The notes under the pieces: generated by a model
What the model was told of the DNA's origin: nothing
The model's database searches: none
The model's input: only the letters and a program-made list of their open reading frames with translations
In this document: in pieces, positions 22,775 to 31,004 of the stretch
Position numbering within the stretch: position 1 is the stretch's first letter
Layout: each line of letters starts with the position of its first letter
Origin: Thermomicrobiaceae bacterium
GTDB lineage: Bacteria > Chloroflexota > Chloroflexia > Thermomicrobiales > Thermomicrobiaceae
Direction of reading: 5' to 3'
Assembly (NCBI GenBank): GCA_007133615.1
Contig: SLMJ01000183.1
Span: 1-37,297 of the forward strand
DNA length: 37,297 nucleotides
Program-made: the position numbers and the translations under genes

Positions 22775-22857
22775 GCTTGACACCGCGGGTTCGTCGGTAC
22801 AGGCTGATTCTCCGAATTGCGGCTATCAGCCATGTTGATCGAAAACCGAGGTGACAA

Positions 22858-23190
22858 ATGCCTGTTGCGCGTGTCCGGACCATCAAGTATCAGACTGGTC
22901 ACGACGAGGAAATCGTTGGGCTGTACGAAGACGAGATCATCCCGGCTGCCGCTGAGCAGCCGGGATTGCTTCAGTATCTGCTGTTCAATGATCCGGAAAC
23001 CGGCAAAGTGCTCTCGATCACGATCTGGGAGAGCGAAGATGTGGTTCCGCCGGGAGATCCTCCGCATTACGTGGAAGGACTGGCGCGCCGGTTGGGAGAA
23101 CTTCGCGATCCCGCAGCCGGAACTCCGCCCCAGGAGGTCTTCGACGTGGCGGTTGATCGCAAGATTGAGAAGCCTCACGGCGACCGATAA
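22858..23190 (+). CDS. Small ABM-like (dimeric alpha/beta barrel) protein
   Basis: This 110-aa cytoplasmic protein has a layout like antibiotic-biosynthesis-monooxygenase domains: a first strand 'VARVRTIKYQ', a helix through 'LYEDEIIPAAAEQPG', 'LLQYLLFNDPETGKVLSITIWES', where 'ITIWES' matches the family's 'xxxWES', and a final strand 'VFDVAVD'. These domains act as small oxygenases, isomerases or stress proteins. The start has GAGGTGA 4 nt upstream. A perfect TTGACA at 22777-22782 precedes it but lacks a matching -10. Confidence 0.6.
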   Translation: MPVARVRTIKYQTGHDEEIVGLYEDEIIPAAAEQPGLLQYLLFNDPETGKVLSITIWESEDVVPPGDPPHYVEGLARRLGELRDPAAGTPPQEVFDVAVDRKIEKPHGDR

Positions 23191-23321
23191 GCGCTGAACG
23201 CCCTCGGGTGCGTTAGAATTGTCGCAGGGACGGAGCAGGAGAATATCAGTGAGGATCCCGGGCGGAGTGTTGCGCTTCGCCAGACTGGTGTCCCTGCGAT
23301 TACAGCGGGAGGGAGCGGCGA

Positions 23322-23696
23322 ATGACGGAGTATACCTACCGTGACTTTCTTCGAACCGTCATTTCCCCATCTGCGATCTCGGTGCTGGAACGGATGTATC
23401 CGACCATTTCCGAGCTGTATGCCCTGGACGAACTGCTGGAAGTGCCGCTTCCAATGGAAGATCACTCGATCCACCGTGAGCGTTTTCTGGAGCGACTCAG
23501 GCGGATCGTGAAGATGCTCCCTCCACATATCAGTCCCATGCCGAACGAGGTCTTTTGCGCCATCGAGTTCATGGTGCATGAGATCAATGGCGAGCCGATC
23601 CTGCTCGGTCAGGCTATTCTCCGGCTCGAGTATCTGGGCGACGAGATCAAGGCCGATCCGCTCCTGCACTCGCTGGTGACGGGCAAGGCGAACTGA
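23322..23696 (+). CDS. Hypothetical protein, 124 aa
   Basis: I do not recognise this protein. It is a soluble, mostly helical 124-aa sequence without membrane segments, rich in Glu, Leu and Met, with 'MYPTISELYALDELLEVPLP' and 'AILRLEYLGDEIKADPLLHSL' as its most ordered-looking parts (residues 27-46 and 100-120). It has a good ribosome site (GGGAGGGAGCGG) and codon use like its neighbours, so it is probably real. It ends 5 nt from the stop of the convergent RNase Z gene. Confidence 0.65.
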   Translation: MTEYTYRDFLRTVISPSAISVLERMYPTISELYALDELLEVPLPMEDHSIHRERFLERLRRIVKMLPPHISPMPNEVFCAIEFMVHEINGEPILLGQAILRLEYLGDEIKADPLLHSLVTGKAN

Positions 23697-23701
23697 TTCC
23701 G

Positions 23702-24643
23702 TCAGGAGTCGTCAGACCTCTCTGATTCGTTCTCTTCATCTGGAAACGGAATGGTGAGCGTTTCGTGGGCAACGCCGATCTTGGTGTTCGGGAAGATTCG
23801 TTGCGCCGTTGGCAGGTGTTCATACGGATCTTGCAAGGCCGGGCTGAAATGAGTCAGCCAGAGTTGTTTGACACGACCGCGCCTCGCGATCTCCGCCGCC
23901 TCCGGGAAAACCATGTGGCCGCGCTCGTCGGCCCGGTCTCGCTCTTCTTCCGTCCCGTACATCCCTTCGCACACCAGCAGATCGCTCCCTCGGACGAATC
24001 TGGGTAATTCCGGGGTTGGGCGTGTGTCCGTCACCATTGAGACTTTGATGCCTGGTCTGGGTGGGCCCAGCACCTCGTCGGCCCTGATAGTCGTTCCGTT
24101 GACGTCGACATCCTCGCCGGCTTTGAGGGTTCTCCAGTGCTCTACAGGGATGTCCCGCGATTCAGCGACCTCCCGCTGGAACTCCCGTGACCGGTTCAGG
24201 CTGAAGCTGTAGGCCAGGCACGGCACCTGGTGAGACACTTCCAGAGCCTGCATGTTCATTCCGCCAGGCAACGTCACGCAGTCGTTGTTGAACAGTTCAA
24301 CGACATGCACGTCGAACGGCAACCGGGGAACGATGTAACGCAGTGCCTCCACCATCGGTTCGGTTCCCCACGGCCCGTAGATCGTGACTGGATCGGTTCG
24401 CATGCTGTGGGCAATTGTGTAGAGAATTCCGGGAAGCCCTGCCGTGTGATCGGCGTGGCGGTGGGTGAGGATGATGGCGTCCGTCTGGTTGAAGCTCCAT
24501 CCGCTCATCTTCCAGGAAATCTGCGTGCCTTCGCCGCAATCGATCAGAAATGTATGTCCACCCGATCGAAGCAGCAGTGCCGAAAGCCATCGATCGGGCA
24601 TCGGCATCATTCCACCGGTCCCCAGTAGACAGACGTCGAGCAT
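23702..24643 (-). CDS. rnz: Ribonuclease Z (metallo-beta-lactamase fold)
   Basis: RNase Z trims tRNA 3' ends. The 313-aa protein carries the metal motif HRHADH at 61-66 and further ligands in 'VSHQVPC', 'TDTRPT' and 'LTHFSP', with 'FLIDCGEGTQ' before the first motif as in RNase Z. The start was set at ATG 24643 ('MLDVCLLGTGG'), matching the family start, rather than 24715. The tRNA genes at the end of the window include one without an encoded CCA (tRNA-Arg), the type that needs such trimming. A paralogous beta-lactamase-fold hydrolase is less likely. Confidence 0.88.
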   Translation of the reverse strand: MLDVCLLGTGGMMPMPDRWLSALLLRSGGHTFLIDCGEGTQISWKMSGWSFNQTDAIILTHRHADHTAGLPGILYTIAHSMRTDPVTIYGPWGTEPMVEALRYIVPRLPFDVHVVELFNNDCVTLPGGMNMQALEVSHQVPCLAYSFSLNRSREFQREVAESRDIPVEHWRTLKAGEDVDVNGTTIRADEVLGPPRPGIKVSMVTDTRPTPELPRFVRGSDLLVCEGMYGTEEERDRADERGHMVFPEAAEIARRGRVKQLWLTHFSPALQDPYEHLPTAQRIFPNTKIGVAHETLTIPFPDEENESERSDDS

Positions 24644-24750
24644 GATTCTGTGGAGCCTGCTTTCCCTGTTTCTTCCGACCTGCTCAACCAGATGCGAGCG
24701 TTCCGTCCGCATCATACTTCACTCGTGACCCGATGTGGTCCGGATGATGG

Positions 24751-24759
24751 TGCTATCAT
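24751..24759 (+). promoter_or_regulatory. Extended -10 promoter element upstream of the GGT-family gene
   Basis: TGC-TATCAT (24751-24759) matches an extended -10 box (TGnTATAAT, one mismatch). It lies 39 nt before ATG 24798 in the divergent gap with RNase Z. No good -35 is visible, as expected for extended -10 promoters. Confidence 0.45.
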
Positions 24760-24797
24760 CGTGCGGGCGACCTTCCGGCGAATGAAAGGGACACAGA

Positions 24798-26399
24798 ATG
24801 GCGATTGGACGACCGGCGACAATGGCGCTGAACGGCATGGTTTCAACTCCGCACTACCTTGCAAGCCAGGCCGGCTGGCGAGTACTTCGGGAAGGCGGAA
24901 ATGCGGTGGACGCAGCGATCGCCGCAAATGCCGTGCTCAACGTTGTGATGCCGGACAACTGCTCGCTCGGTGGCGATGCATTTTTCATGATCTGGGATCC
25001 GTCAAAGAAAGAAGTTGTTGGACTCAATGGCAGCGGTGGTGCTCCAGAAGGAGTGACGGCGGATGCCGTGCGTTCCGCCGGTCATGACGCGATGCCCGAG
25101 CGTGGTCCCTGGACGATCACGGTACCCGGCGCTGTGGAAGCGTGGGGTAAGGCGCTGGAGCAGTATGGCTCCCGGGATCTGGATTATCTGCTGATTGACG
25201 CTATTCGCTACGCCGCTGAAGGGTTCCCGGTAACGAACAGCCTGCATGACGCGATCAACACGAATCGCTCGATGCTCTCCGCTGATCCCTCGGCAGCGAA
25301 GCAGTTCCTGCCTGGTGGAAATGTCCCTGCACCCGGCTCGATCCTTCGCCAACCCGGGCTCGCGGCCTCGTTCCGGGAAATCGCTCGAGGTGGACCCGAC
25401 GCCTTCTATTCAGGGAAGATCGCCACACGCATGATTCGGAGTCTGAACAAAGCAGGCTCTCCGATAGCGCTCGATGATCTCTCGCGGCAGTCGTCCGACT
25501 GGGTTGCGCCGATCTCGTCAGACTATCGAGGCTATACGGTTTACGAGATGCCGCCGAACACGCAGGGTCTGACCGCGCTGCAGATGCTGAACATAGCGCA
25601 AGGGTGGGATCCCGCAACACTGCCGGATGCCTCGGCTGAACAGATCCATCACTTCGTTGAAGCGAAGAAACTGGCGTTTGTAGATCGAGATCGCTATGTC
25701 GCCGATCCACGGTTCGTCGAAGTGCCGGTAGAGAAGCTGATCTCCAGCGAGTATGCGGACCAGTTGAGGGGGCAAATCTCGCCAACCGAAGCGTGGGTGG
25801 ACGCCAGCACGACTGCCGGTGCCGGCGATACGATCTATCTCTGCGCGTTCGATCGAGACGGTATGGCGGTTTCGCTTATCCAGTCGCTGTTCAGAGGGTT
25901 TGGTAGCGGGATCGTAGCCGGGGAAACCGGAATTGTCATGCAGAACCGCGGTGCGTCGTTCTCACTGGATGAGGAAGCTGCGAACAGTCTCCAGCCAGCC
26001 AAGCGACCGATGCATACGCTGATTCCGGGAATGATCTTCGATGGTCCGCTGCCGTGGTCGGTGTTTGGCTGCATGGGCGGCCATGGTCAGGCGCAAACGC
26101 ACTTGCAACTGGTGACCCGGATGATTGATCATGGCATGAATCCCCAGGAAGCAATCGAGGCGCCGCGATGGGTGGCCGGTCCCGATACGGCGGAGGATCC
26201 GGTTAATCTCCTGAAACTCGAGCCGGAGTTTGGTGAAGACGTTGCGGACGATCTGCGATCTCGCGGCCACGAGATCCGATGGACACCGTCACTTTCGTCC
26301 GCAATGGGCCATGCCCAGGCGATCCGGGTTAACTGGGAGCATGGTGTGCTGATCGGTGGGGCCGACCCGAGGGCAAATGGCTATGCGCTCGGCTGGTAA
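24798..26399 (+). CDS. Gamma-glutamyltransferase family protein
   Basis: This 533-aa Ntn-hydrolase precursor would cleave itself before the catalytic Thr. T345 in 'GDTIYLCAFDRDG' aligns with the first Thr of the family 'TTHxSVVDxxG', so the nucleophile is kept while the following residues differ from classical GGT. Other blocks fit: 'GGNAVDAAIAANAVLNVV' (33-50), 'LGGDAFF', 'PGAVEAW', 'AFVDRDRYVADP' and 'ANGYALGW' at the end. No signal peptide is evident, so it may be cytoplasmic and act on a different gamma-glutamyl or amide compound. AAAGGGA precedes the ATG. It abuts the convergent DUF3090 stop with no gap. Confidence 0.88.
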   Translation: MAIGRPATMALNGMVSTPHYLASQAGWRVLREGGNAVDAAIAANAVLNVVMPDNCSLGGDAFFMIWDPSKKEVVGLNGSGGAPEGVTADAVRSAGHDAMPERGPWTITVPGAVEAWGKALEQYGSRDLDYLLIDAIRYAAEGFPVTNSLHDAINTNRSMLSADPSAAKQFLPGGNVPAPGSILRQPGLAASFREIARGGPDAFYSGKIATRMIRSLNKAGSPIALDDLSRQSSDWVAPISSDYRGYTVYEMPPNTQGLTALQMLNIAQGWDPATLPDASAEQIHHFVEAKKLAFVDRDRYVADPRFVEVPVEKLISSEYADQLRGQISPTEAWVDASTTAGAGDTIYLCAFDRDGMAVSLIQSLFRGFGSGIVAGETGIVMQNRGASFSLDEEAANSLQPAKRPMHTLIPGMIFDGPLPWSVFGCMGGHGQAQTHLQLVTRMIDHGMNPQEAIEAPRWVAGPDTAEDPVNLLKLEPEFGEDVADDLRSRGHEIRWTPSLSSAMGHAQAIRVNWEHGVLIGGADPRANGYALGW

Positions 26400-26945
26400 C
26401 TAGAGCGGCTCGGATTCGATGCTCGGATCCCACGGCAAGTGGCCGTTGCTGTGCGGACAGACGTGCCCTTCAGGGCCGATCACCTCACCGCAGCGTGGGC
26501 AGCGCGGTCGTCCGGCGGCAACAACTTCGGCGATCTCTTCAGCGAGGCCCTTTGAGGCTTCCAGAGTCGAGCGACCGGTGAAGATGGGGTCGGCGTCGTT
26601 TTCTTGTTCGATATCGTGCGCAAAGAAGGCGACAACGCGGACATCTTCGTCGTACCCGATCGCCATTTTGCCGACCTGATACTCCGGCGCGGTTGGATCG
26701 ACATCCATCAGAGGGGAGAGGCGACGGGACTCGAGATCGTCTGTGTTCACGCCGGTAGTCTGGAGTTGCTCGAGCAACTGTTCGATCGCAAGGCCGAGGG
26801 CCTGCAGCTGCTCTTTTTCCATCCAGAGTGAGATCACATCTCCTGGCACGCCAGCGATCAAACGGAAGCGCCGCTGGCCTGGCTCACCGATCGCTTCGGC
26901 GGCAAGAATCTCGAGCTGATTGTATTCGTGTTGCTCGAATACCAC
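26400..26945 (-). CDS. DUF3090 family protein
   Basis: This 181-aa protein matches DUF3090 in length and ending. The N-terminal part (to about 140) includes 'ISLWMEKEQLQALGLAIEQLL' and 'MAIGYDEDVRVV'. The C-terminus has a zinc-ribbon-like 'CPRCGEVIGPEGHVCPHSNGH' with two CxxC/CxH pairs. In Actinobacteria the family often neighbours a histidine-phosphatase-like gene; here it stands alone. GTG 26945 has AAGGAG 9 nt upstream, and TATAGT on the minus strand (26991-26996) may be its -10 box. Function unknown. Confidence 0.85.
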   Translation of the reverse strand: MVFEQHEYNQLEILAAEAIGEPGQRRFRLIAGVPGDVISLWMEKEQLQALGLAIEQLLEQLQTTGVNTDDLESRRLSPLMDVDPTAPEYQVGKMAIGYDEDVRVVAFFAHDIEQENDADPIFTGRSTLEASKGLAEEIAEVVAAGRPRCPRCGEVIGPEGHVCPHSNGHLPWDPSIESEPL

Positions 26946-27162
26946 GGATTTTCACTCCTTCAGTTCGCGTCGCGCCGCTGTTGGGAGCATACTATACGCT
27001 GCCGGATGGTGGCAGACGGTACCGTGCGACATCGACGCGATGTGGCAGGTTGGCTACCATTCAGAAACTCGTTCGTTCTGGTAACCGGGGGATTCGTCCC
27101 GTATCACGTTTGCAGGGCCGCACGTGGCCCAAGGGCAACCCTGAAGGGAAGACTGCTGCAGT

Positions 27163-28473
27163 ATGGACAATCGCGTATTAATCGGAGTTGCCGGCCTGTT
27201 TGCCGTTGTTGTGGTCGTCGCGCTCGTCTTTGCCCTCAGTAACGGCGATGATGACGAAAACGATGTGGCCGAAGAACCAACCCCGACCGAAGATGTCGCG
27301 GACGTTCCAGGTGAGGACGACGCGGTACCTACCGAGGATGACGACGCCGAGCCTGAACCGGTCGACGATGCTGATGATCAGCAGGACGAGATCGCCGAAG
27401 AAGTTCCCGAAGACGAGATTCAGTTGCCAGAAGGGGAACCCGAGCGGCCACAGAGCGATCAGATGGCTTATGGCTTCAATATCGCGTGGCGTGCGGATGA
27501 GGACGGCGGTCAATTCAACGAATACACCCGGCAGGCAGTCGATACTGCCGGATTCAACTGGGTGAAGTTTCAGGTGCACTGGAGCGAAATTCAGCGCGAG
27601 CCAGACTGGTGGGATCCTGCGCCGGTTGACCGGATGATGGAGATCTACGAAGGCACTGATACGCGCATCATGATTTCGGTCGTTGGTGCTCCGGACTGGG
27701 CCCGGGACCCGGAAGGTGAACAGCTGTTGGCCGATTTCGAGCCATTCGTCGGCTTCATGTCATTCATGGCTGATCGATATCGTGGCCGGGTCGACGCCTG
27801 GGAGATCTGGAACGAACAGAACATGGCCCACGAAATGCACGGCACCGTGCGGGTCAGTGACTATGCGTATCTACTGGAAGCCGGCTATCGCGGTGTAAAG
27901 GATGCTGATCCCGATGCACTGGTTGTCTTCGGTGGACTGACGCCAACTGGCATCAACGATCCCGAGGTCGCGGTAAACGACGTAGAGTACCTTGAAGCGT
28001 TTTACCTGTACGGCGATGGTCACTATGCTCAGTTCTTTGACATCATGGGTATGCACCTGAATGCAACCAACAACCCGCCAGACACTACATATCCTGAGAA
28101 CCCTGGTCCTGGTGAGTGGTCTGATCACAACAGCTTCTACTTCCTGCGGGGGCAGGATCTCCGGCAGGTTATGTCTGAATTTGGGGATGATCGAGAGGTC
28201 TGGGTGACCGAGTTCGGCTGGACTACTGAGAACCAGGCTGGGGGCTACGAGTACGGCGCCGACAACACCGAAGAAGATCAGGCGAACTATCTGGTGGGTG
28301 CGTTCGATGTCGCCCGGGAACAGATGCCCTGGATCTCTGGCATGTTTGTCTGGAATCTGAACTTCACAACGCTCGTAACTCCGGAAGACGAGAAGTACCC
28401 CTGGTCGGTTCTCAACAACAACTGGAGCCCGAGACCGGCTTATAACGCTTTGCAGGAGATGCCCAAGCCGTAG
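27163..28473 (+). CDS. Membrane-anchored glycoside-hydrolase-like TIM barrel with acidic linker (copy 1)
   Basis: This 436-aa surface protein has a single N-terminal membrane helix (about 5-26, no lipobox Cys), an Asp/Glu/Pro-rich linker (about 28-98) and a clan GH-A-like barrel (about 100-436). The acid/base Glu is E218 in 'EIWNEQN' and the nucleophile E350 in 'WVTEFGW', a pattern seen in GH39/GH5-type enzymes. It should cleave a glycan outside the cell; the substrate is not readable. It is followed by a near-identical-domain paralog at 28589 and separated from it by a hairpin. No strong ribosome site precedes the ATG (GAAGGGAAG is 14 nt away). Confidence 0.85.
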   Translation: MDNRVLIGVAGLFAVVVVVALVFALSNGDDDENDVAEEPTPTEDVADVPGEDDAVPTEDDDAEPEPVDDADDQQDEIAEEVPEDEIQLPEGEPERPQSDQMAYGFNIAWRADEDGGQFNEYTRQAVDTAGFNWVKFQVHWSEIQREPDWWDPAPVDRMMEIYEGTDTRIMISVVGAPDWARDPEGEQLLADFEPFVGFMSFMADRYRGRVDAWEIWNEQNMAHEMHGTVRVSDYAYLLEAGYRGVKDADPDALVVFGGLTPTGINDPEVAVNDVEYLEAFYLYGDGHYAQFFDIMGMHLNATNNPPDTTYPENPGPGEWSDHNSFYFLRGQDLRQVMSEFGDDREVWVTEFGWTTENQAGGYEYGADNTEEDQANYLVGAFDVAREQMPWISGMFVWNLNFTTLVTPEDEKYPWSVLNNNWSPRPAYNALQEMPKP

Positions 28474-28502
28474 TTCGATTTCTTGTGTGTAAGACAGATC
28501 TG

Positions 28503-28526
28503 GCGCCCGTCAAATTCGACGGGCGC
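28503..28526 (+). terminator. Hairpin between the two glycosidase-like paralogs
   Basis: GCGCCCGTC (28503-28511) and GACGGGCGC (28518-28526) form a perfect 9-bp stem with a 6-nt loop, 29 nt after the first stop. No T tract follows. A second repeat, CCGATT (28538-28543) with AATCGG (28555-28560), lies just before the second gene. Confidence 0.55.
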
Positions 28527-28588
28527 ACGTGTGTAGCCCGATTCCATTGATGTAAATCGGATCGCAACTGTAAAGGCAGGAATCACGG

Positions 28589-29983
28589 ATGACATCTCGC
28601 CACTTCGACTTTTCCTTCGTACAACCACTTCTGGACGCCGACGCCCGGCTTACCCGCCGTCAGGTGCTCCAGCGAGGCGCTATGCTGGGCATCTCGATTC
28701 CAGCCGTTGCCGGACTACTCGCGGCATGTGGCGGGGATGACGACGAGGAAGAACTCGAGGAGCTCGGCGAACCAACGCCGGAGGAGCTGGTTCAAGACGA
28801 AACCGACGACGAACCGGATGACGGACCGGAGCCGACCGCTGAAATCGAGGACGACGACAGCGAGCCCGAAGAATCTGACGAACCGGAAGAAGATGATGAA
28901 CCGGATGAAGTCGTCGAGACTGACGAGCCGCAACTGCCCGACGGTGAACCTGAGCGCCCACAGAGTGACCAGTTGGCGTACGGGTTCAACATCGCATGGC
29001 GGGGAGACGAGGACGGGGATCAATTCAACGAGTGGACCCGTCAGGCGCTGGATACCGCGGGGTTCAACTGGATACGGTTTCAGACCCACTGGAGTGAGAT
29101 CCAGCGCGAGCCTGACTGGATGGATCCGCTGCCGCTTGATCGAATGATCGACGGTTACGAAGGAACGGATATCCGGATTCTCGTCTCGGTTGTTGGGGTG
29201 CCGGACTGGGCACGTCATCCGGATGATATCCAGTTGCTCGAGAACTGGGAATCATTCGGTGATTTCATGGCGTTTCTGGCGGATCGATACCGCGGGCGTG
29301 TCCATGCCTGGGAGATCTGGAACGAGCAGAACATGGCGCACGAGATGCATGGCACTGTTCGGATCAGCGATTACGCCTATCTGCTCTCCGCAGGATTCCA
29401 GGGTGTTAAGGATGGCGACCCGGACGCGCTAGTCGTCTTCGGTGGACTAACGCCGACTGGCGTCAACGATCCGGCGATTGCGGTCAACGATGTCGATTAC
29501 CTGCAGGAGTTCTACACCTTCGAGGAAGGTGCATACCGGGAGTTCTTCGACATCATGGGAGCGCACCTGAACGCCACCAACAATCCGCCGGACACGAGTT
29601 ACCCGGACAATCCCGGCCCTGGTGAGTGGTCCGACCACTCGAGCTTCTACTTCCTGCGCGGGGTGGATCTACGCGCCGTCATGGACGAGTTCGGTGATGA
29701 GCGTCCGATGTGGGTAACCGAGTTCGGCTGGACAACCGAGAACCAGGCTGAGGGGTATGAGTACGGGGCGGACGTCACCGAAGAAGATCAGGCGAACTAT
29801 CTGGTCGGTTCGTTCGACGTGGCTCGCGAACAGATGCCCTGGATCACCGGCATGTTCGTCTGGAATCTGAACTTCACCACGATTACCCCGCCGGAAGATG
29901 AAAAGTACCCGTGGTCCGTCCTGAATGCAGACTGGTCGCCGCGGCCGGCGTACACAGCGCTGCAGCAAATGCCGAAGCCTTGA
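28589..29983 (+). CDS. Tat-lipoprotein glycoside-hydrolase-like TIM barrel with acidic linker (copy 2)
   Basis: This 464-aa paralog of the preceding gene shares the barrel from 'GEPERPQSDQ' to 'ALQ(E/Q)MPKP' with few changes, but is attached differently. A Tat signal 'LTRRQVLQRGAMLG' (21-34) ends in 'LLAAC' with lipid Cys C47. The acidic linker spans about 50-118. Catalytic residues are E246 (EIWNEQN) and E378 (WVTEFGW). Export by Tat implies folding before export. The gene ends one base before the stop of the convergent AIR-synthase-like gene. It probably hydrolyses a surface or environmental glycan. Confidence 0.87.
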   Translation: MTSRHFDFSFVQPLLDADARLTRRQVLQRGAMLGISIPAVAGLLAACGGDDDEEELEELGEPTPEELVQDETDDEPDDGPEPTAEIEDDDSEPEESDEPEEDDEPDEVVETDEPQLPDGEPERPQSDQLAYGFNIAWRGDEDGDQFNEWTRQALDTAGFNWIRFQTHWSEIQREPDWMDPLPLDRMIDGYEGTDIRILVSVVGVPDWARHPDDIQLLENWESFGDFMAFLADRYRGRVHAWEIWNEQNMAHEMHGTVRISDYAYLLSAGFQGVKDGDPDALVVFGGLTPTGVNDPAIAVNDVDYLQEFYTFEEGAYREFFDIMGAHLNATNNPPDTSYPDNPGPGEWSDHSSFYFLRGVDLRAVMDEFGDERPMWVTEFGWTTENQAEGYEYGADVTEEDQANYLVGSFDVAREQMPWITGMFVWNLNFTTITPPEDEKYPWSVLNADWSPRPAYTALQQMPKP

Positions 29984-29984
29984 T

Positions 29985-31004
29985 TTACTGATCAGCGAAG
30001 TATCTGGCAATCTCGTCAACGGCGAACTCCGGAATCTTCCCCGGTACGCCGTTGACGATCAGGGTTCGCTCGGACGGATTGTCGGTCAGCCTGCCGATCT
30101 GGTGAGCTGGAATGCCGGATTCTGAGAACGACTCCAGCGCAGGCTGGACTGACTGCTGGTCGACGACCGCGAGCAACGCGCCCGATGCGATCAACCCCCA
30201 CGGATGAATTCCCAGCTCGCTGGTGATCGCGCTTGTCTCAGCATGTATGAAAACGGAACTCTGATCGATCTGGATGCCGTAGCCTGTTGCATCCGCGATT
30301 TCTCGCAACCCAGTTCCCAATCCGCCTTCGGTTGGATCATGCATTGCTCGGACATCCACGTCACGGTTGCTGGTCAATCTCTGAGCGTAGGAAACCACGC
30401 TGATCCCCGGATCGCGTGCGAACGTCCGTGCCCGGTCGAGCATGTCAGGATCGATCGTTTCCCGGAGGGTGTCCTCAGCATCTGTGGCGAGAATTGCCGT
30501 ACCTTCGACCGCGATCCCGCCGATCATCAGCACAGCGTCCCCGGGACGGGCTCGAGTCGGGTCAACCAGACGTTGCTCGTCGGTTACGCCGATCATCTGC
30601 CCAACGAGTATCGGACGATCCAGCCCTTCGGTGATCTCGGTATGTCCACCGATCAGGGTACAGCCAAGGCCGGCAGTTGCATCCCGAATGCTTGAAAACA
30701 GAGTAGACACGAGTTCAGGCGTGGTGTCGTTCTCAGGTAGCAAGGCGGTGACGAGCAGCCACTTCGGGGCGGCACCCATACAGGCGATGTCGTTGGCATT
30801 GATGTTCACCAGATACCAGCCGGCATCGTCAGTCGGGAATGTAATCGGGTCCGTTTTAAAGATCAGAACCTGTTCGCCTACCCGGACTGCGGCAGCGTCT
30901 CTGCCGATTCCGGGGCCAACTAGCACATCAGGATCGTGGGGAAGATCCTGCAGCATCGCATGAAGCAGATCATGTGGCAATTTGCCCACTGGAAGCGATC
31001 CCAT
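29985..31004 (-). CDS. AIR-synthase/HypE-fold protein
   Basis: This 339-aa cytoplasmic protein has the PurM/HypE/SelD/ThiL fold: a glycine-rich 'GPGIGRDAAAV' near 30-40, 'TDPITFPTD' (metal/ATP Asp), 'VNINANDIACMGAAP' (family 'xxxNDIAxMGAxP'), 'LIGGHTEIT' and 'AMHDPTEGGLGTGL' in the second domain. It lacks the C-terminal Pro-Arg-Ile-Cys tail of HypE, ending in YFADQ, so it is not a true hydrogenase maturase. Members bind ATP and make phosphorylated intermediates. Its ATG shares one base with the stop of the upstream phosphofructokinase gene (TGATG), and AAGGAG precedes it. Substrate unknown. Confidence 0.82.
   Translation of the reverse strand: MGSLPVGKLPHDLLHAMLQDLPHDPDVLVGPGIGRDAAAVRVGEQVLIFKTDPITFPTDDAGWYLVNINANDIACMGAAPKWLLVTALLPENDTTPELVSTLFSSIRDATAGLGCTLIGGHTEITEGLDRPILVGQMIGVTDEQRLVDPTRARPGDAVLMIGGIAVEGTAILATDAEDTLRETIDPDMLDRARTFARDPGISVVSYAQRLTSNRDVDVRAMHDPTEGGLGTGLREIADATGYGIQIDQSSVFIHAETSAITSELGIHPWGLIASGALLAVVDQQSVQPALESFSESGIPAHQIGRLTDNPSERTLIVNGVPGKIPEFAVDEIARYFADQ

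Noticed and set aside
22777-22782. Perfect TTGACA as a promoter for the ABM-like gene
   Set aside because: No -10-like hexamer at 16-18 bp, so the match is probably chance.
29985-31004. hypE hydrogenase maturation gene
   Set aside because: The C-terminal cysteine tail is absent and there are no hydrogenase or hyp genes nearby.
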